DNA of 64,000 nt from Phaeobacter inhibens DSM 16374 (lineage in GTDB: Bacteria; Pseudomonadota; Alphaproteobacteria; Rhodobacterales; Rhodobacteraceae): positions 1,922,001-1,986,000 of the forward strand of contig NZ_KI421498.1 in NCBI RefSeq assembly GCF_000473105.1, written 5' to 3'. Positions 9,005-16,290 of the stretch are shown here, in pieces. The position numbers and the translations under genes are program-made. Numbering within the stretch: the stretch's first letter is position 1; every line of letters starts with the position of its first letter. The notes beneath the pieces were generated by a model. It was not told where the DNA came from. It saw only the letters and a program-made list of their open reading frames with translations, and did no database searches.

Positions 9005-9724
9005 ATGAAAAAGGTTTATTCCAACGCTGCCGAAGCGCTGGACGGTGTGCTGCACGATGGCATGTTCATCGCCGCAGGCGGGTTCGGGCTCTGCGGTATT
9101 CCGGAACTGCTGCTTGACGCGATCAAGGACGCAGGCACCAAGGATCTCACCTTTGCCTCCAACAACGCGGGCGTCGATGACTTCGGTATCGGCATTCTGC
9201 TGCAGACCAAGCAGGTGAAGAAAATGATCTCCTCCTATGTCGGGGAAAACGCCGAGTTCATGCGCCAGTATCTGTCCGGTGAGCTGGAGCTGGAATTCAA
9301 CCCGCAAGGCACATTGGCCGAGCGTATGCGCGCCGGTGGCGCAGGTATTCCCGGCTTCTTCACCAAGACCGGCGTCGGCACCGTGATTGCCGAGGGCAAG
9401 ATGGAGAAGCAATTCCCCACCGGGACCGATGGCGCCATGGAAGACTACATCATGGAAGAGGGCATCTTTGCCGATCTTGCCATCGTGAAGGCCTGGAAAG
9501 CGGACGAGACCGGCAATCTGGTGTTCCGCAAAACCGCCCGCAATTTCAACGTGCCTGCCGCCACCTGCGGCAAGATCTGCGTTGCGGAAGTTGAGGAAAT
9601 CGTCCCCGTCGGCAGCCTCGATCCGGATTCCATCCACCTGCCCGGCATATATGTGCATCGCATCATTCAAGGCGATCACGAGAAACGCATCGAACAGCGC
9701 ACCACGCGCCCCGCAGCACAGTAA
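9005..9724 (+). CDS. scoA: 3-oxoacid CoA-transferase subunit A
   Basis: The alpha half of a heterodimeric CoA-transferase that moves CoA between succinyl-CoA (or acetyl-CoA) and a 3-oxoacid such as acetoacetate. The 239-aa product shows the class I signature GGFGLCGIPE near the N-terminus and the glycine-rich GAGIPGFFTKTGVGT. GGAG ends 6 nt before the ATG at 9005; an ATG two codons upstream touches the Shine-Dalgarno and is less likely. scoB follows after 12 bp. The substrate (acetoacetate versus 3-oxoadipate) cannot be fixed by sequence alone; absence of pca genes nearby favours acetoacetate. Confidence 0.9.
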   Translation: MKKVYSNAAEALDGVLHDGMFIAAGGFGLCGIPELLLDAIKDAGTKDLTFASNNAGVDDFGIGILLQTKQVKKMISSYVGENAEFMRQYLSGELELEFNPQGTLAERMRAGGAGIPGFFTKTGVGTVIAEGKMEKQFPTGTDGAMEDYIMEEGIFADLAIVKAWKADETGNLVFRKTARNFNVPAATCGKICVAEVEEIVPVGSLDPDSIHLPGIYVHRIIQGDHEKRIEQRTTRPAAQ

Positions 9725-9736
9725 GGAGACCGCGAC

Positions 9737-10366
9737 ATGGCATGGGACCGCAATCAAATGGCCGCCCGCGCGGCACAGGAACTGCAGGACGGCTGGTATG
9801 TAAACCTCGGCATCGGCATTCCGACGCTGGTCAGCAACCACATCCCCGAAGGCGTCAACGTGACGCTGCAATCTGAGAACGGCATGCTGGGCATGGGCCC
9901 CTTCCCGATTGAGGGCGAGGAGGATGCAGACCTGATCAACGCCGGCAAGCAGACCATCACCGAACTGCCGCAGACCGCCTATTTCGACAGCGCGCAATCC
10001 TTCGCGATGATCCGCGGTGGCAAGATCGCCATGGCGATCCTCGGCGCGATGGAAGTGGCCGAAAACGGTGATCTGGCAAACTGGATGATCCCCGGCAAGC
10101 TGGTGAAGGGCATGGGTGGCGCGATGGATCTCGTCGCAGGCGTCGGACGTGTGGTTGTGGTCATGGACCACACCAACAAGCACGGCGACAGCAAGGTGCT
10201 GAAAGACTGCACCCTGCCGCTGACCGGCAAGGGCGTTGTGGATCGCATCATCACCAATCTTGGCGTGCTGGATGTGGTCGATGGCGGCCTGAAGATCGTC
10301 GAGACCGCCGAGGGCGTCTCCGAGGATGAGCTGCGCGCGGCAACACAAGCGACCATCGTCAACTGA
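9737..10366 (+). CDS. scoB: 3-oxoacid CoA-transferase subunit B
   Basis: The beta half of the CoA-transferase, carrying the catalytic glutamate in the SENGMLGMG motif that forms the glutamyl-CoA thioester. The 209-aa length is normal for separate B subunits. AAGGAG stands just before the ATG. Together with scoA it forms a two-gene operon closed by a strong terminator. Likely role: ketone-body or polyhydroxybutyrate-derived acetoacetate activation. Confidence 0.92.
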   Translation: MAWDRNQMAARAAQELQDGWYVNLGIGIPTLVSNHIPEGVNVTLQSENGMLGMGPFPIEGEEDADLINAGKQTITELPQTAYFDSAQSFAMIRGGKIAMAILGAMEVAENGDLANWMIPGKLVKGMGGAMDLVAGVGRVVVVMDHTNKHGDSKVLKDCTLPLTGKGVVDRIITNLGVLDVVDGGLKIVETAEGVSEDELRAATQATIVN

Positions 10367-10390
10367 TCGCCGTAAGGCACCGCATAATTG

Positions 10391-10425
10391 AAACGGCCCG
10401 CCAGATAATCTGACGGGCCGTTTTT
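10391..10425 (+). terminator. Rho-independent terminator of scoAB
   Basis: AAACGGCCCG...CGGGCCGTTTTT forms a GC-rich stem (about 10 bp plus an inner CAG/CTG) with a five-T run, 25 bp after scoB. The A-run on the other side lets it also end the convergent gene at 10430-10921. Confidence 0.85.
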
Positions 10426-10429
10426 CATT

Positions 10430-10921
10430 CTACACGCCGGCAAGCTGATCTTGTGGCGGCAAATTTGGTCGCCCCCGTGGCCGCAAGGAGGACCACAACG
10501 GCAATTCCGCCGGGTTCAGGATCTCATACATATAGACGCGTTTGTCGTACCAGTTGACGCTCATCTCGCGGCCCGCCTCGAACACCAGCACACAATAGCT
10601 GTCACTGGCCAGATCGCAGCTGTCGCGTCCCAGCACGGTCACAACAACCGGATCGACAAGATGGCGCTTGAACAGCACCTGCGCCTTGACGGTTTTGCCC
10701 GACAGATGCAGCGCACCGGCAAACAGCGCCACCGCCACCAGAATATGGCCATAGCCGGAAAAGTTGCCGAGCGGATTGGCATTTGCCAGCCCCGGACCAA
10801 AGGCCACAAAGATCAGTCGGCCGAAAAAACCAACAAATGCGATGGTGCCGAACATGACAATATTGTCAGTCACCGCATGTGACCCCGCAGCCAATGCCGT
10901 CGGATCAATACCTAACTCCAA
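10430..10921 (-). CDS. Uncharacterised membrane protein
   Basis: A 163-aa protein of unknown function. It has two hydrophobic helices (about residues 21-42 and 58-75) and a soluble C-terminal half of about 85 residues with one conserved-looking Cys-containing strand region. The start is unusual: a TTG at 10921 preceded at 7-nt spacing by GGAG, while the nearby ATG at 10934 is in another frame and stops after about nine codons. It is monocistronic, convergent with scoAB. I do not recognise a domain. Confidence 0.6.
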   Translation of the reverse strand: MELGIDPTALAAGSHAVTDNIVMFGTIAFVGFFGRLIFVAFGPGLANANPLGNFSGYGHILVAVALFAGALHLSGKTVKAQVLFKRHLVDPVVVTVLGRDSCDLASDSYCVLVFEAGREMSVNWYDKRVYMYEILNPAELPLWSSLRPRGRPNLPPQDQLAGV

Positions 10922-11058
10922 TGCCTGTCTCCATAATTTACTTCAGGTAGAATACCCCCGTCGTAAATCAGCCAAATCGGGCGAAAAAATGATCCCGGCA
11001 GTCAGATCGCGACAATTTTCCTAAAAACTGCGAGAGCCTCAGCCCCCTAGACCTGCGT

Positions 11059-11988
11059 CTATTTCATCTGGCGAAAGACACAGCCATCGGTGATCAGTTC
11101 CGGTGGTGTCATACAAAGACCGCGCGCCACCTGAAACGCCGCCAGAACCTTGGGCACGTAATCGCGCGTCTCAGCAAAGGGCGGCACACCCGCGTGGCTG
11201 TGCACCGAACCTTCGCCTGCATTATACCCTGCCAGCACCAGAATCGGATCGTGGTTGAACTCTCCCATCAGCCAGTTGAGGTATTTCACGCCCCCCGCGA
11301 TGTTCTCGCCACTGTCCAGAGCGTCACTGACCCCGAACCGTACCGCCGTGTCCGGCATCAACTGCATCAGTCCTTGCGCGCCCGCGCCGCTGATGGCCTC
11401 GGCCTTGCCTGCCGATTCCACCGCGATCACCGCCAGCACCAATGCGGGCGAGACGTCAGTCCCCACACTGGCGGTCAGGATCTGCACCCCGCGCTCGCCT
11501 GCGATATCCTGCAACAGCTGCAAGCGGGGCGCCGCCACCGGTGTATCACCATCCAGCGCCCGCAGCGCCTGGGCCAGCCGTCCCGGACCGCCGTCCGCCA
11601 GTTTGTCAGAGATGTTCTGCCAGAACCCGGTATAGCGCCCCGTCTGCGTCGCGGGCGCGGGGGTCTCATCTCCCGACACGGGCGCCGTGGGCGCGACAAC
11701 AGACGGTTCGATCTGAATGGTGATGCGCTGCTTGGCACCGGGCTTGGGCGGGCGTATCCGCTTTGCCTCAAATTTGGGGAAGGGTGCCGGAGCCACCTTG
11801 CTTGCTTCTTGCGCACCGCTCTTTCCCGCACCGCCGCCCCAGACAGCGATGGAGACGGCCAGTACCACCGCCACTCCACTGCGCAACCACAGCCCCTCAG
11901 CGACGCATCCGTCGACTCGGGGTTTTCTGCGCGGTTCCGCCAATGCACGGCAGGCCAAACGGCCAGAAATGGATCGCCAAAGACTCAT
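11059..11988 (-). CDS. Lytic transglycosylase (SLT domain)
   Basis: A peptidoglycan-cleaving enzyme. From the ATG at 11988 the product is 309 aa with one N-terminal hydrophobic anchor (about 36-50), a proline-rich linker, and a C-terminal SLT domain. The catalytic glutamate is Glu191 in AVESAGK; GLMQLMP and the AYNAGEG-type motif (AGYNAGEGSV) are also present. The frame stays open upstream to 12123, so the start is uncertain: no clear Shine-Dalgarno supports any candidate. It is divergent from the Tad pilus locus, and enzymes of this kind are often linked to envelope-spanning machines, so a role in opening the wall for the pilus is plausible but inferred. Confidence 0.85.
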   Translation of the reverse strand: MSLWRSISGRLACRALAEPRRKPRVDGCVAEGLWLRSGVAVVLAVSIAVWGGGAGKSGAQEASKVAPAPFPKFEAKRIRPPKPGAKQRITIQIEPSVVAPTAPVSGDETPAPATQTGRYTGFWQNISDKLADGGPGRLAQALRALDGDTPVAAPRLQLLQDIAGERGVQILTASVGTDVSPALVLAVIAVESAGKAEAISGAGAQGLMQLMPDTAVRFGVSDALDSGENIAGGVKYLNWLMGEFNHDPILVLAGYNAGEGSVHSHAGVPPFAETRDYVPKVLAAFQVARGLCMTPPELITDGCVFRQMK

Positions 11989-12342
11989 CGGGCTGCTCTG
12001 CCTCTGTTTTTCGCCGCCGAGACTCGCTGAAGCGCCGACAAAAATCCAGTTTTGCGCCCCAGATTCTGGCAGATTTGCCATATTTACCAAGATCTGCCGC
12101 CCCAGAGCCACGGATGTTGACAAGAAGTAAAATTAATAATCTTTTGAAATCATGTATTTAGATAGATCATTGGCGAAAAGTTAAAGTAGGGCAAATGAGT
12201 CCGCGTTTCAGCCCAAATCCTGCCACGCTCCGCTGGCTATATAGCCTCACACCAAGTCGAACAGAGCCGAGCAGGAGAGAGCAGGCTCACAAACGTACGG
12301 CAAGGTTGAAACACACTTTTAGATCCTTTGGAGGGACGAACC
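11989..12342. promoter_or_regulatory. Divergent control region upstream of the Tad pilin genes
   Basis: About 350 bp between the transglycosylase and the first pilin; the left part could be coding if the transglycosylase starts further upstream. The stretch 12120-12195 is strikingly AT-rich. At 12133-12147 there is TTAA-N7-TTGA, one base off the full CtrA consensus TTAA-N7-TTAA. The leader ends in GGAGGG at 12330-12335, a very strong ribosome binding site for the pilin. No -35/-10 pair is certain. Confidence 0.4.
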
Positions 12343-12528
12343 ATGATCAAATTCATCAAAAACTTCCGTAAAGACGACTCTGGCGCCGTGACCGTTGACT
12401 GGGTTGTTCTGACCGCTGCTGTGGCCGCTCTGGCAGGTGTTGTTTACACCTCGATCGAAAACGGCGCGTCGAACCTGACATCCGCGACCGGCTCCTACCT
12501 GGGCACCAAAGGTCCGTCCGACTCCTAA
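12343..12528 (+). CDS. Flp-like type IVb pilin, copy 1
   Basis: A 61-aa prepilin with a short charged leader (MIKFIKNFRKDDSG), a predicted cut after Gly14 and a hydrophobic helix (about 20-38). The mature N-terminus reads AVTVDW, so the +5/+6 pair is Asp-Trp, where classical Flp pilins have Glu-Tyr. GGAGGG lies 7 nt before the ATG. It is the first gene of the Tad locus and is followed by a terminator-like hairpin, a usual device for making much more pilin than machinery. The leader and helix fit the Flp/Fap family; the substitution means it could be a variant major pilin or a specialised one. Confidence 0.85.
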   Translation: MIKFIKNFRKDDSGAVTVDWVVLTAAVAALAGVVYTSIENGASNLTSATGSYLGTKGPSDS

Positions 12529-12553
12529 GTCGCTTTTGACCTGACGAGTTTGA

Positions 12554-12586
12554 GGGCCGCGCCTTTTGCATAAGGTGCGGCCCTTT
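12554..12586 (+). terminator. Hairpin between the two pilin genes
   Basis: GGGCCGC (12554-12560) with GCCTT pairs with AAGG and GCGGCCC (12577-12583), followed by only three T residues. It probably acts as a partial terminator or an mRNA 3' stabiliser, giving high copy-1 pilin with some read-through to copy 2. Confidence 0.65.
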
Positions 12587-12618
12587 GCCCAAGGAACCTT
12601 CGGTTAGCGAGGTCCAGT

Positions 12619-12795
12619 ATGAACAGGTTCAAGCAATTCATTGCCAAAGACGACGGCGCAGTCACCGTTGACTGGGTGGTTCTGACCGCTGCGATCGTTG
12701 GGTTGGTTGTGCTCATCGCCGCCTCTATGGAGGATGGCGCATTGGGACTGGCCGACCTGCTGGCAGCCTATATGACCAATTGGTCGTTTAGCTGA
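12619..12795 (+). CDS. Flp-like type IVb pilin, copy 2
   Basis: A 58-aa prepilin in tandem with copy 1. The leader MNRFKQFIAKDDG is cut after Gly13; the mature start AVTVDWVVLTAA is identical to copy 1 over its first 12 residues, after which the sequences diverge. One hydrophobic helix (about 19-36) and a short acidic tail follow. GAGG (12609-12612) sits 6 nt before the ATG. The gene is preserved by the leader/processing-site match and ribosome binding site, so it is very likely real. It may be a minor pilin assembled with copy 1. Confidence 0.85.
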   Translation: MNRFKQFIAKDDGAVTVDWVVLTAAIVGLVVLIAASMEDGALGLADLLAAYMTNWSFS

Positions 12796-12945
12796 TCGGG
12801 ACGCAGCAACGCGTCTTGTCCGCCGGTGGCAAATGGCATCGGCGGCAGCACTGGGACAGAACGCCCGGTTCAGGCAACGGTTTGACCGACCCAGGCACCG
12901 GTGTTGCATCCGCAACGCCGGCAGCCCTTGATGAGAGGTACCACC

Positions 12946-13806
12946 ATGCGTGCAGTATTCGGACTTGTCCTCATTGTCGGAGTCGCCCTCGCCGGGGGGG
13001 CTGTGATGATGGCCAAGAACTATATCACCGCTTACCAAAACGAACTCGCCCGTGAGCGCGCCTCGCGGGGAGAGAACATTCCGTTGGTCGATATCTTTAT
13101 CGCCAACACGCAACTGAAATACGGCGAACGGCTGACCAAGGAGCATATCCGCTCCGTTCGCTGGCCCGAGAACGCCATTCCCGAAGGCGCCTTCCTGACC
13201 ATGGATGCGCTGTTCCCGCCGCAATACCCCGATGATCATCGCGTGGTGCTGCGCCGCATGGAAAAGGATGAGGCGATTCTGGCGGTCAAAGTCACCAAAC
13301 CCGGTGAAGACGCGGGCATCACCTCGCGCCTGTCCAAGGGCATGCGCGCCTTTGCAATCCGGGTTGACGTCTCCTCCGGCGTGTCCGGTTTTCTGCGCCC
13401 CGGTGACCATGTCGACGTCTACTGGACTGGCTCGCTCAATGATCAGAACGGTGGGCGGAATGGCGAATTCACCCGTCTGATCCAGACCAATATCGAACTG
13501 ATTGCCGTTGATCAGACCGCCGGTGGCGATCTCGATGGCGCAGTGATCGCGCGTACCGTCACTGCCGCCGTACGCCCCGAACAGGTGGCCGCGCTGGCGC
13601 AGGCGCAATCAACCGGGCGGCTGTCGCTGTCGCTTGTGGGCGCGGGCGATGATACCGTGGCCTCGGTGATTGAGGTGGATCAGCGCAGCCTGCTGGGACT
13701 TGGTGCCATCGAGGCGCCACAACAGGCTGAGCAGGAAAAGGTTTGCACCATCCGCACCCGTCGCGGCGCCGAGGTGGTCGAGATCCCGATTCCCTGCACC
13801 AACTGA
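12946..13806 (+). CDS. cpaB: Flp pilus assembly protein CpaB/RcpC
   Basis: A periplasmic Tad component with a SAF domain, thought to stabilise the secretin or bind peptidoglycan. The 286-aa product has an N-terminal signal/anchor (MRAVFGLVLIVGVALAGGA) and a SAF-like beta-clip domain at about 45-110, followed by the RcpC domain (about 120-245). The ATG at 12946 is preferred over the longer frame because AGAGG precedes it and the hydrophobic anchor starts there. A terminator follows, so cpaB appears to end the first pilus transcription unit. Confidence 0.93.
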   Translation: MRAVFGLVLIVGVALAGGAVMMAKNYITAYQNELARERASRGENIPLVDIFIANTQLKYGERLTKEHIRSVRWPENAIPEGAFLTMDALFPPQYPDDHRVVLRRMEKDEAILAVKVTKPGEDAGITSRLSKGMRAFAIRVDVSSGVSGFLRPGDHVDVYWTGSLNDQNGGRNGEFTRLIQTNIELIAVDQTAGGDLDGAVIARTVTAAVRPEQVAALAQAQSTGRLSLSLVGAGDDTVASVIEVDQRSLLGLGAIEAPQQAEQEKVCTIRTRRGAEVVEIPIPCTN

Positions 13807-13852
13807 GCCGCGACCGCGCATTCCTGCAAAGGTTTCAGATGGATAACTTATC

Positions 13853-13882
13853 AAACACCGTCCCTCAGTGGGCGGTGTTTTT
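13853..13882 (+). terminator. Terminator after cpaB
   Basis: AAACACCG (13853-13860) plus TCCC pairs with GGG plus CGGTGTTT, ending in a T-rich tail. It separates the pilin-cpaB unit from the downstream machinery genes. Confidence 0.7.
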
Positions 13883-14033
13883 GTGTGATTGTTGCCGACA
13901 CTCCACAGGTCCCCCACTGTAGCTGCATCCCGGAAGCCTTTGATTCTTGCAAAAATTCGCCGATGCGCGCAGAGTGGCGCAAAGAATGGGCAAAAAGACC
14001 CAGTATCGAGGCGTGATCGGAAAGGCAGGTCAC

Positions 14034-15440
14034 ATGGCTTTTAGACGGTATGTTGCGGCGGCCCTCACGGGGCTTTCGCTGGTGTGTTTCCCGGTTGCAG
14101 ATGCAGCCTGGGGGAATGGCTTGCGCGTGGTCAAAAAGGGCACCGCCGCCAATCTTGAGGTGCCGATGAATCGGGCGGTGGTGGTCGAAAGCGACGTACC
14201 CTTCTCTGAACTCAGCATCGCCAACCCCAGTATCGCCGATATTTCCTCGCTGTCGGATCGCACGATCTACGTTCTGGGCAAGGCCCCGGGTCTCACCACC
14301 CTGACCCTGCTGGATGCCTCCGGTCGCCTGATCACCAACGTCGATGTCCGCGTGGCCGCCGATGTCAGCGAATTCAAGGAACGTCTGCGGCAGATCCTGC
14401 CCGGCGAAAAGATTGAAGTGCGTACCGCCAATGACGGCATCGTGCTGTCCGGTGTTGTGTCCAGCTCCTCTCGTCTGCAACGTGCATTGGACCTGGCCGA
14501 ACGCTACGCCCCCGAACGGGTCAGCAACCTGATGTCCGTCGGCGGCGTGCAGCAGGTCATGCTGAAGGTGCGCTTTGCCGAAATGCAGCGCACCGTTTCC
14601 AAATCCCTCAGCGCCTCGCTCGGCGTGAAGGGCGGCAACAGCGTCGGCGTCAATGGCGGCACCAGCACCCTCAACACCCAAGGCGCGCTGACAAACAGCC
14701 TGTCCGGCAATATCCCTGCTGGCAACGACAACACCGGTGCCTTTGTCTTCGGTTTCAACGCCGGGGCCTTTCAGGTGAACCTCCTGCTGGAGGCGCTGGA
14801 ACAGAAGGGCGTCGTCCGCACGCTGGCCGAACCCAATCTCTCTGCCCTGTCCGGCCAAGAGGCCAAATTCCTCGCCGGGGGCGAATATCCCATCCCCGTC
14901 GCACAGGAAGACGGCATCATTACAATTGAGTTCAAACCCTTCGGGATCGAACTGAACTTTGTGCCACGGGTGGTGGATGCCGATGTTATCAATCTCGAAA
15001 TGAAGGCTGCGGTTTCGGCCATTGACCCCACCAATTCGATTGAACTGAATGGCCTCAGCATCGCTGCTTTCTCGCGGCGCGAGACCTCTACCACCGTGGA
15101 GCTACGAGATGGTGAGAGCTTTGCAATCGCTGGTCTGATCCGCGATGAATTCCGCGACAGCTCCTCGCAGCTGCCCTGGATCGGCGATGTGCCGGTGCTG
15201 GGCTCGCTGTTCCGCAGCGCCAACTACCAGCGCGCGCAGACCGAACTGGTGATCATCGTCAGCGCCCATTTGGTGACGCCGACACGCGGCGAGGCGCTAA
15301 GCCTGCCCACCGACCGTATCCGTCCCCCAAGCGAGAGCGAATTATTCCTGATGGGCCGGGTTGCCAAGGGCCAAAAAGGCCCCGCCAGCGAAGTTGCCAA
15401 GCAGGACTTCAACGGCTCTTACGGCTATGTGATGGATTAA
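14034..15440 (+). CDS. cpaC: Tad pilus secretin CpaC/RcpA
   Basis: Outer-membrane secretin through which the pilus leaves. The 468-aa product has a signal peptide (about 1-26), an N-terminal pilus/secretin domain (N0-like, about 35-105), a BON-type region (about 110-175) and a C-terminal secretin beta-barrel region (about 235-430) with the segment LAEPNLSALSGQEAKFLAGG and a terminal VPVLGSLFRS. The ATG at 14034 is chosen because a purine-rich AAAGGCAGG precedes it and the signal peptide begins there; the frame is open 29 codons further up. The next gene begins 10 bp after the stop. Confidence 0.95.
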   Translation: MAFRRYVAAALTGLSLVCFPVADAAWGNGLRVVKKGTAANLEVPMNRAVVVESDVPFSELSIANPSIADISSLSDRTIYVLGKAPGLTTLTLLDASGRLITNVDVRVAADVSEFKERLRQILPGEKIEVRTANDGIVLSGVVSSSSRLQRALDLAERYAPERVSNLMSVGGVQQVMLKVRFAEMQRTVSKSLSASLGVKGGNSVGVNGGTSTLNTQGALTNSLSGNIPAGNDNTGAFVFGFNAGAFQVNLLLEALEQKGVVRTLAEPNLSALSGQEAKFLAGGEYPIPVAQEDGIITIEFKPFGIELNFVPRVVDADVINLEMKAAVSAIDPTNSIELNGLSIAAFSRRETSTTVELRDGESFAIAGLIRDEFRDSSSQLPWIGDVPVLGSLFRSANYQRAQTELVIIVSAHLVTPTRGEALSLPTDRIRPPSESELFLMGRVAKGQKGPASEVAKQDFNGSYGYVMD

Positions 15441-15450
15441 GCAGAGGGAT

Positions 15451-16086
15451 ATGGGGCAGATGATCAGATATGCAGCACTCTTTGGCCTGTCCCTGACAGT
15501 GGCCGCCTGTGAATACGAGGCGGGCGAACCGCTGGATCGCTCGGTCTTTGGCAATGCCACCAATTCCAACGCAGCTGTAATGGCGGGCGAACGGGATTTC
15601 GCGATCCAGCTGGCGACCCGTTTTGCCGAGGAAGTGCCGACCACCATCACCTTTGCCTTTGACAGCGCCCAGCTGGATGGCAACGCCCGTGCCGTGCTGG
15701 ATCAGCAGGCTCATTGGATCCGGCAGTTCCCCGAGGTGCGATTCCGTGTCTTTGGCCATACCGACGCCGTCGGCTCTGCCAGTTACAACAAATCACTTGG
15801 CCTCCGCCGCGCCCGCGCGGCAGTAAACTATCTTGTGTCGCGCGGCATCAGCCGCAGCCGCCTGCAGGCCGTCGTCTCCTTCGGCGAGACGCAGCCCCTG
15901 ATTCCGACCTCTGACCGCGAACGCCGCAACCGACGCACCGTGACCGAGGTCAGCGGCTTCCTAAAGCGTCATCCCACTGTTTTGGATGGAAAATACGCAC
16001 AGGTCATCTACCGCGAATACATCGAAAGCGCCGTACCGCGGACCTCGCTGACCAGCGAACGCTCAATCAAAACAACGCTCGAATAA
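15451..16086 (+). CDS. OmpA-family lipoprotein of the Tad locus
   Basis: A 211-aa predicted lipoprotein with lipobox VAAC (Cys20) and a C-terminal OmpA/Pal-like peptidoglycan-binding domain (about 65-170; FGHTDAVG, then SLGLRRARAAVNYL). It sits between cpaC and cpaE, where cpaD lies in Caulobacter, so it probably stands in for CpaD as the outer-membrane lipoprotein that anchors or pilots the secretin. The start is either the ATG at 15451, with AGAGGG very close, or the ATG three codons on. This arrangement recurs in Rhodobacterales. Role in secretin assembly is inferred. Confidence 0.88.
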   Translation: MGQMIRYAALFGLSLTVAACEYEAGEPLDRSVFGNATNSNAAVMAGERDFAIQLATRFAEEVPTTITFAFDSAQLDGNARAVLDQQAHWIRQFPEVRFRVFGHTDAVGSASYNKSLGLRRARAAVNYLVSRGISRSRLQAVVSFGETQPLIPTSDRERRNRRTVTEVSGFLKRHPTVLDGKYAQVIYREYIESAVPRTSLTSERSIKTTLE

Positions 16087-16090
16087 GCGT

Positions 16091-16128
16091 GGCTAAACAG
16101 GGATAACTACAGTTAACCCTGTTTAGCC
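16091..16128. repeat. 38-nt near-perfect palindrome inside the Tad operon
   Basis: GGCTAAACAGGG (16091-16102) is the exact reverse complement of CCCTGTTTAGCC (16117-16128). Inside it TAACT and AGTTA also pair, with one A-A mismatch between the two stems and a two-base centre. It starts 4 bp after the OmpA lipoprotein stop and lies about 160 bp before cpaE. It lacks a downstream T run, so it may be an mRNA processing or stabilising hairpin rather than a plain terminator, or a protein-binding operator. Confidence 0.75.
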
Positions 16129-16290
16129 CTCATTAAGAATACCCCAGAAATGGGCGGCCTTGGCCCCAATCTCGCCCAGATCTTCACCGACATTGTTCTC
16201 AAGAGGTAATGTGCGTCCATCATTAGGATGTGCGTGCTAGCGTAGTCCGGCCAATATGGCGTGACACGCCCCGAGAGAAGGATAACGGTG

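Noticed and set aside
12117-12145. Sigma-70 promoter TTGACA before the pilin gene
   Set aside because: A TTGACA is present at 12117-12122, but no -10 lies at 16-18 bp, so it is not claimed.
13807-14033. Missing cpaD hidden between cpaB and cpaC
   Set aside because: The gap holds only a terminator and the cpaC leader; no frame encodes a CpaD-like lipoprotein.
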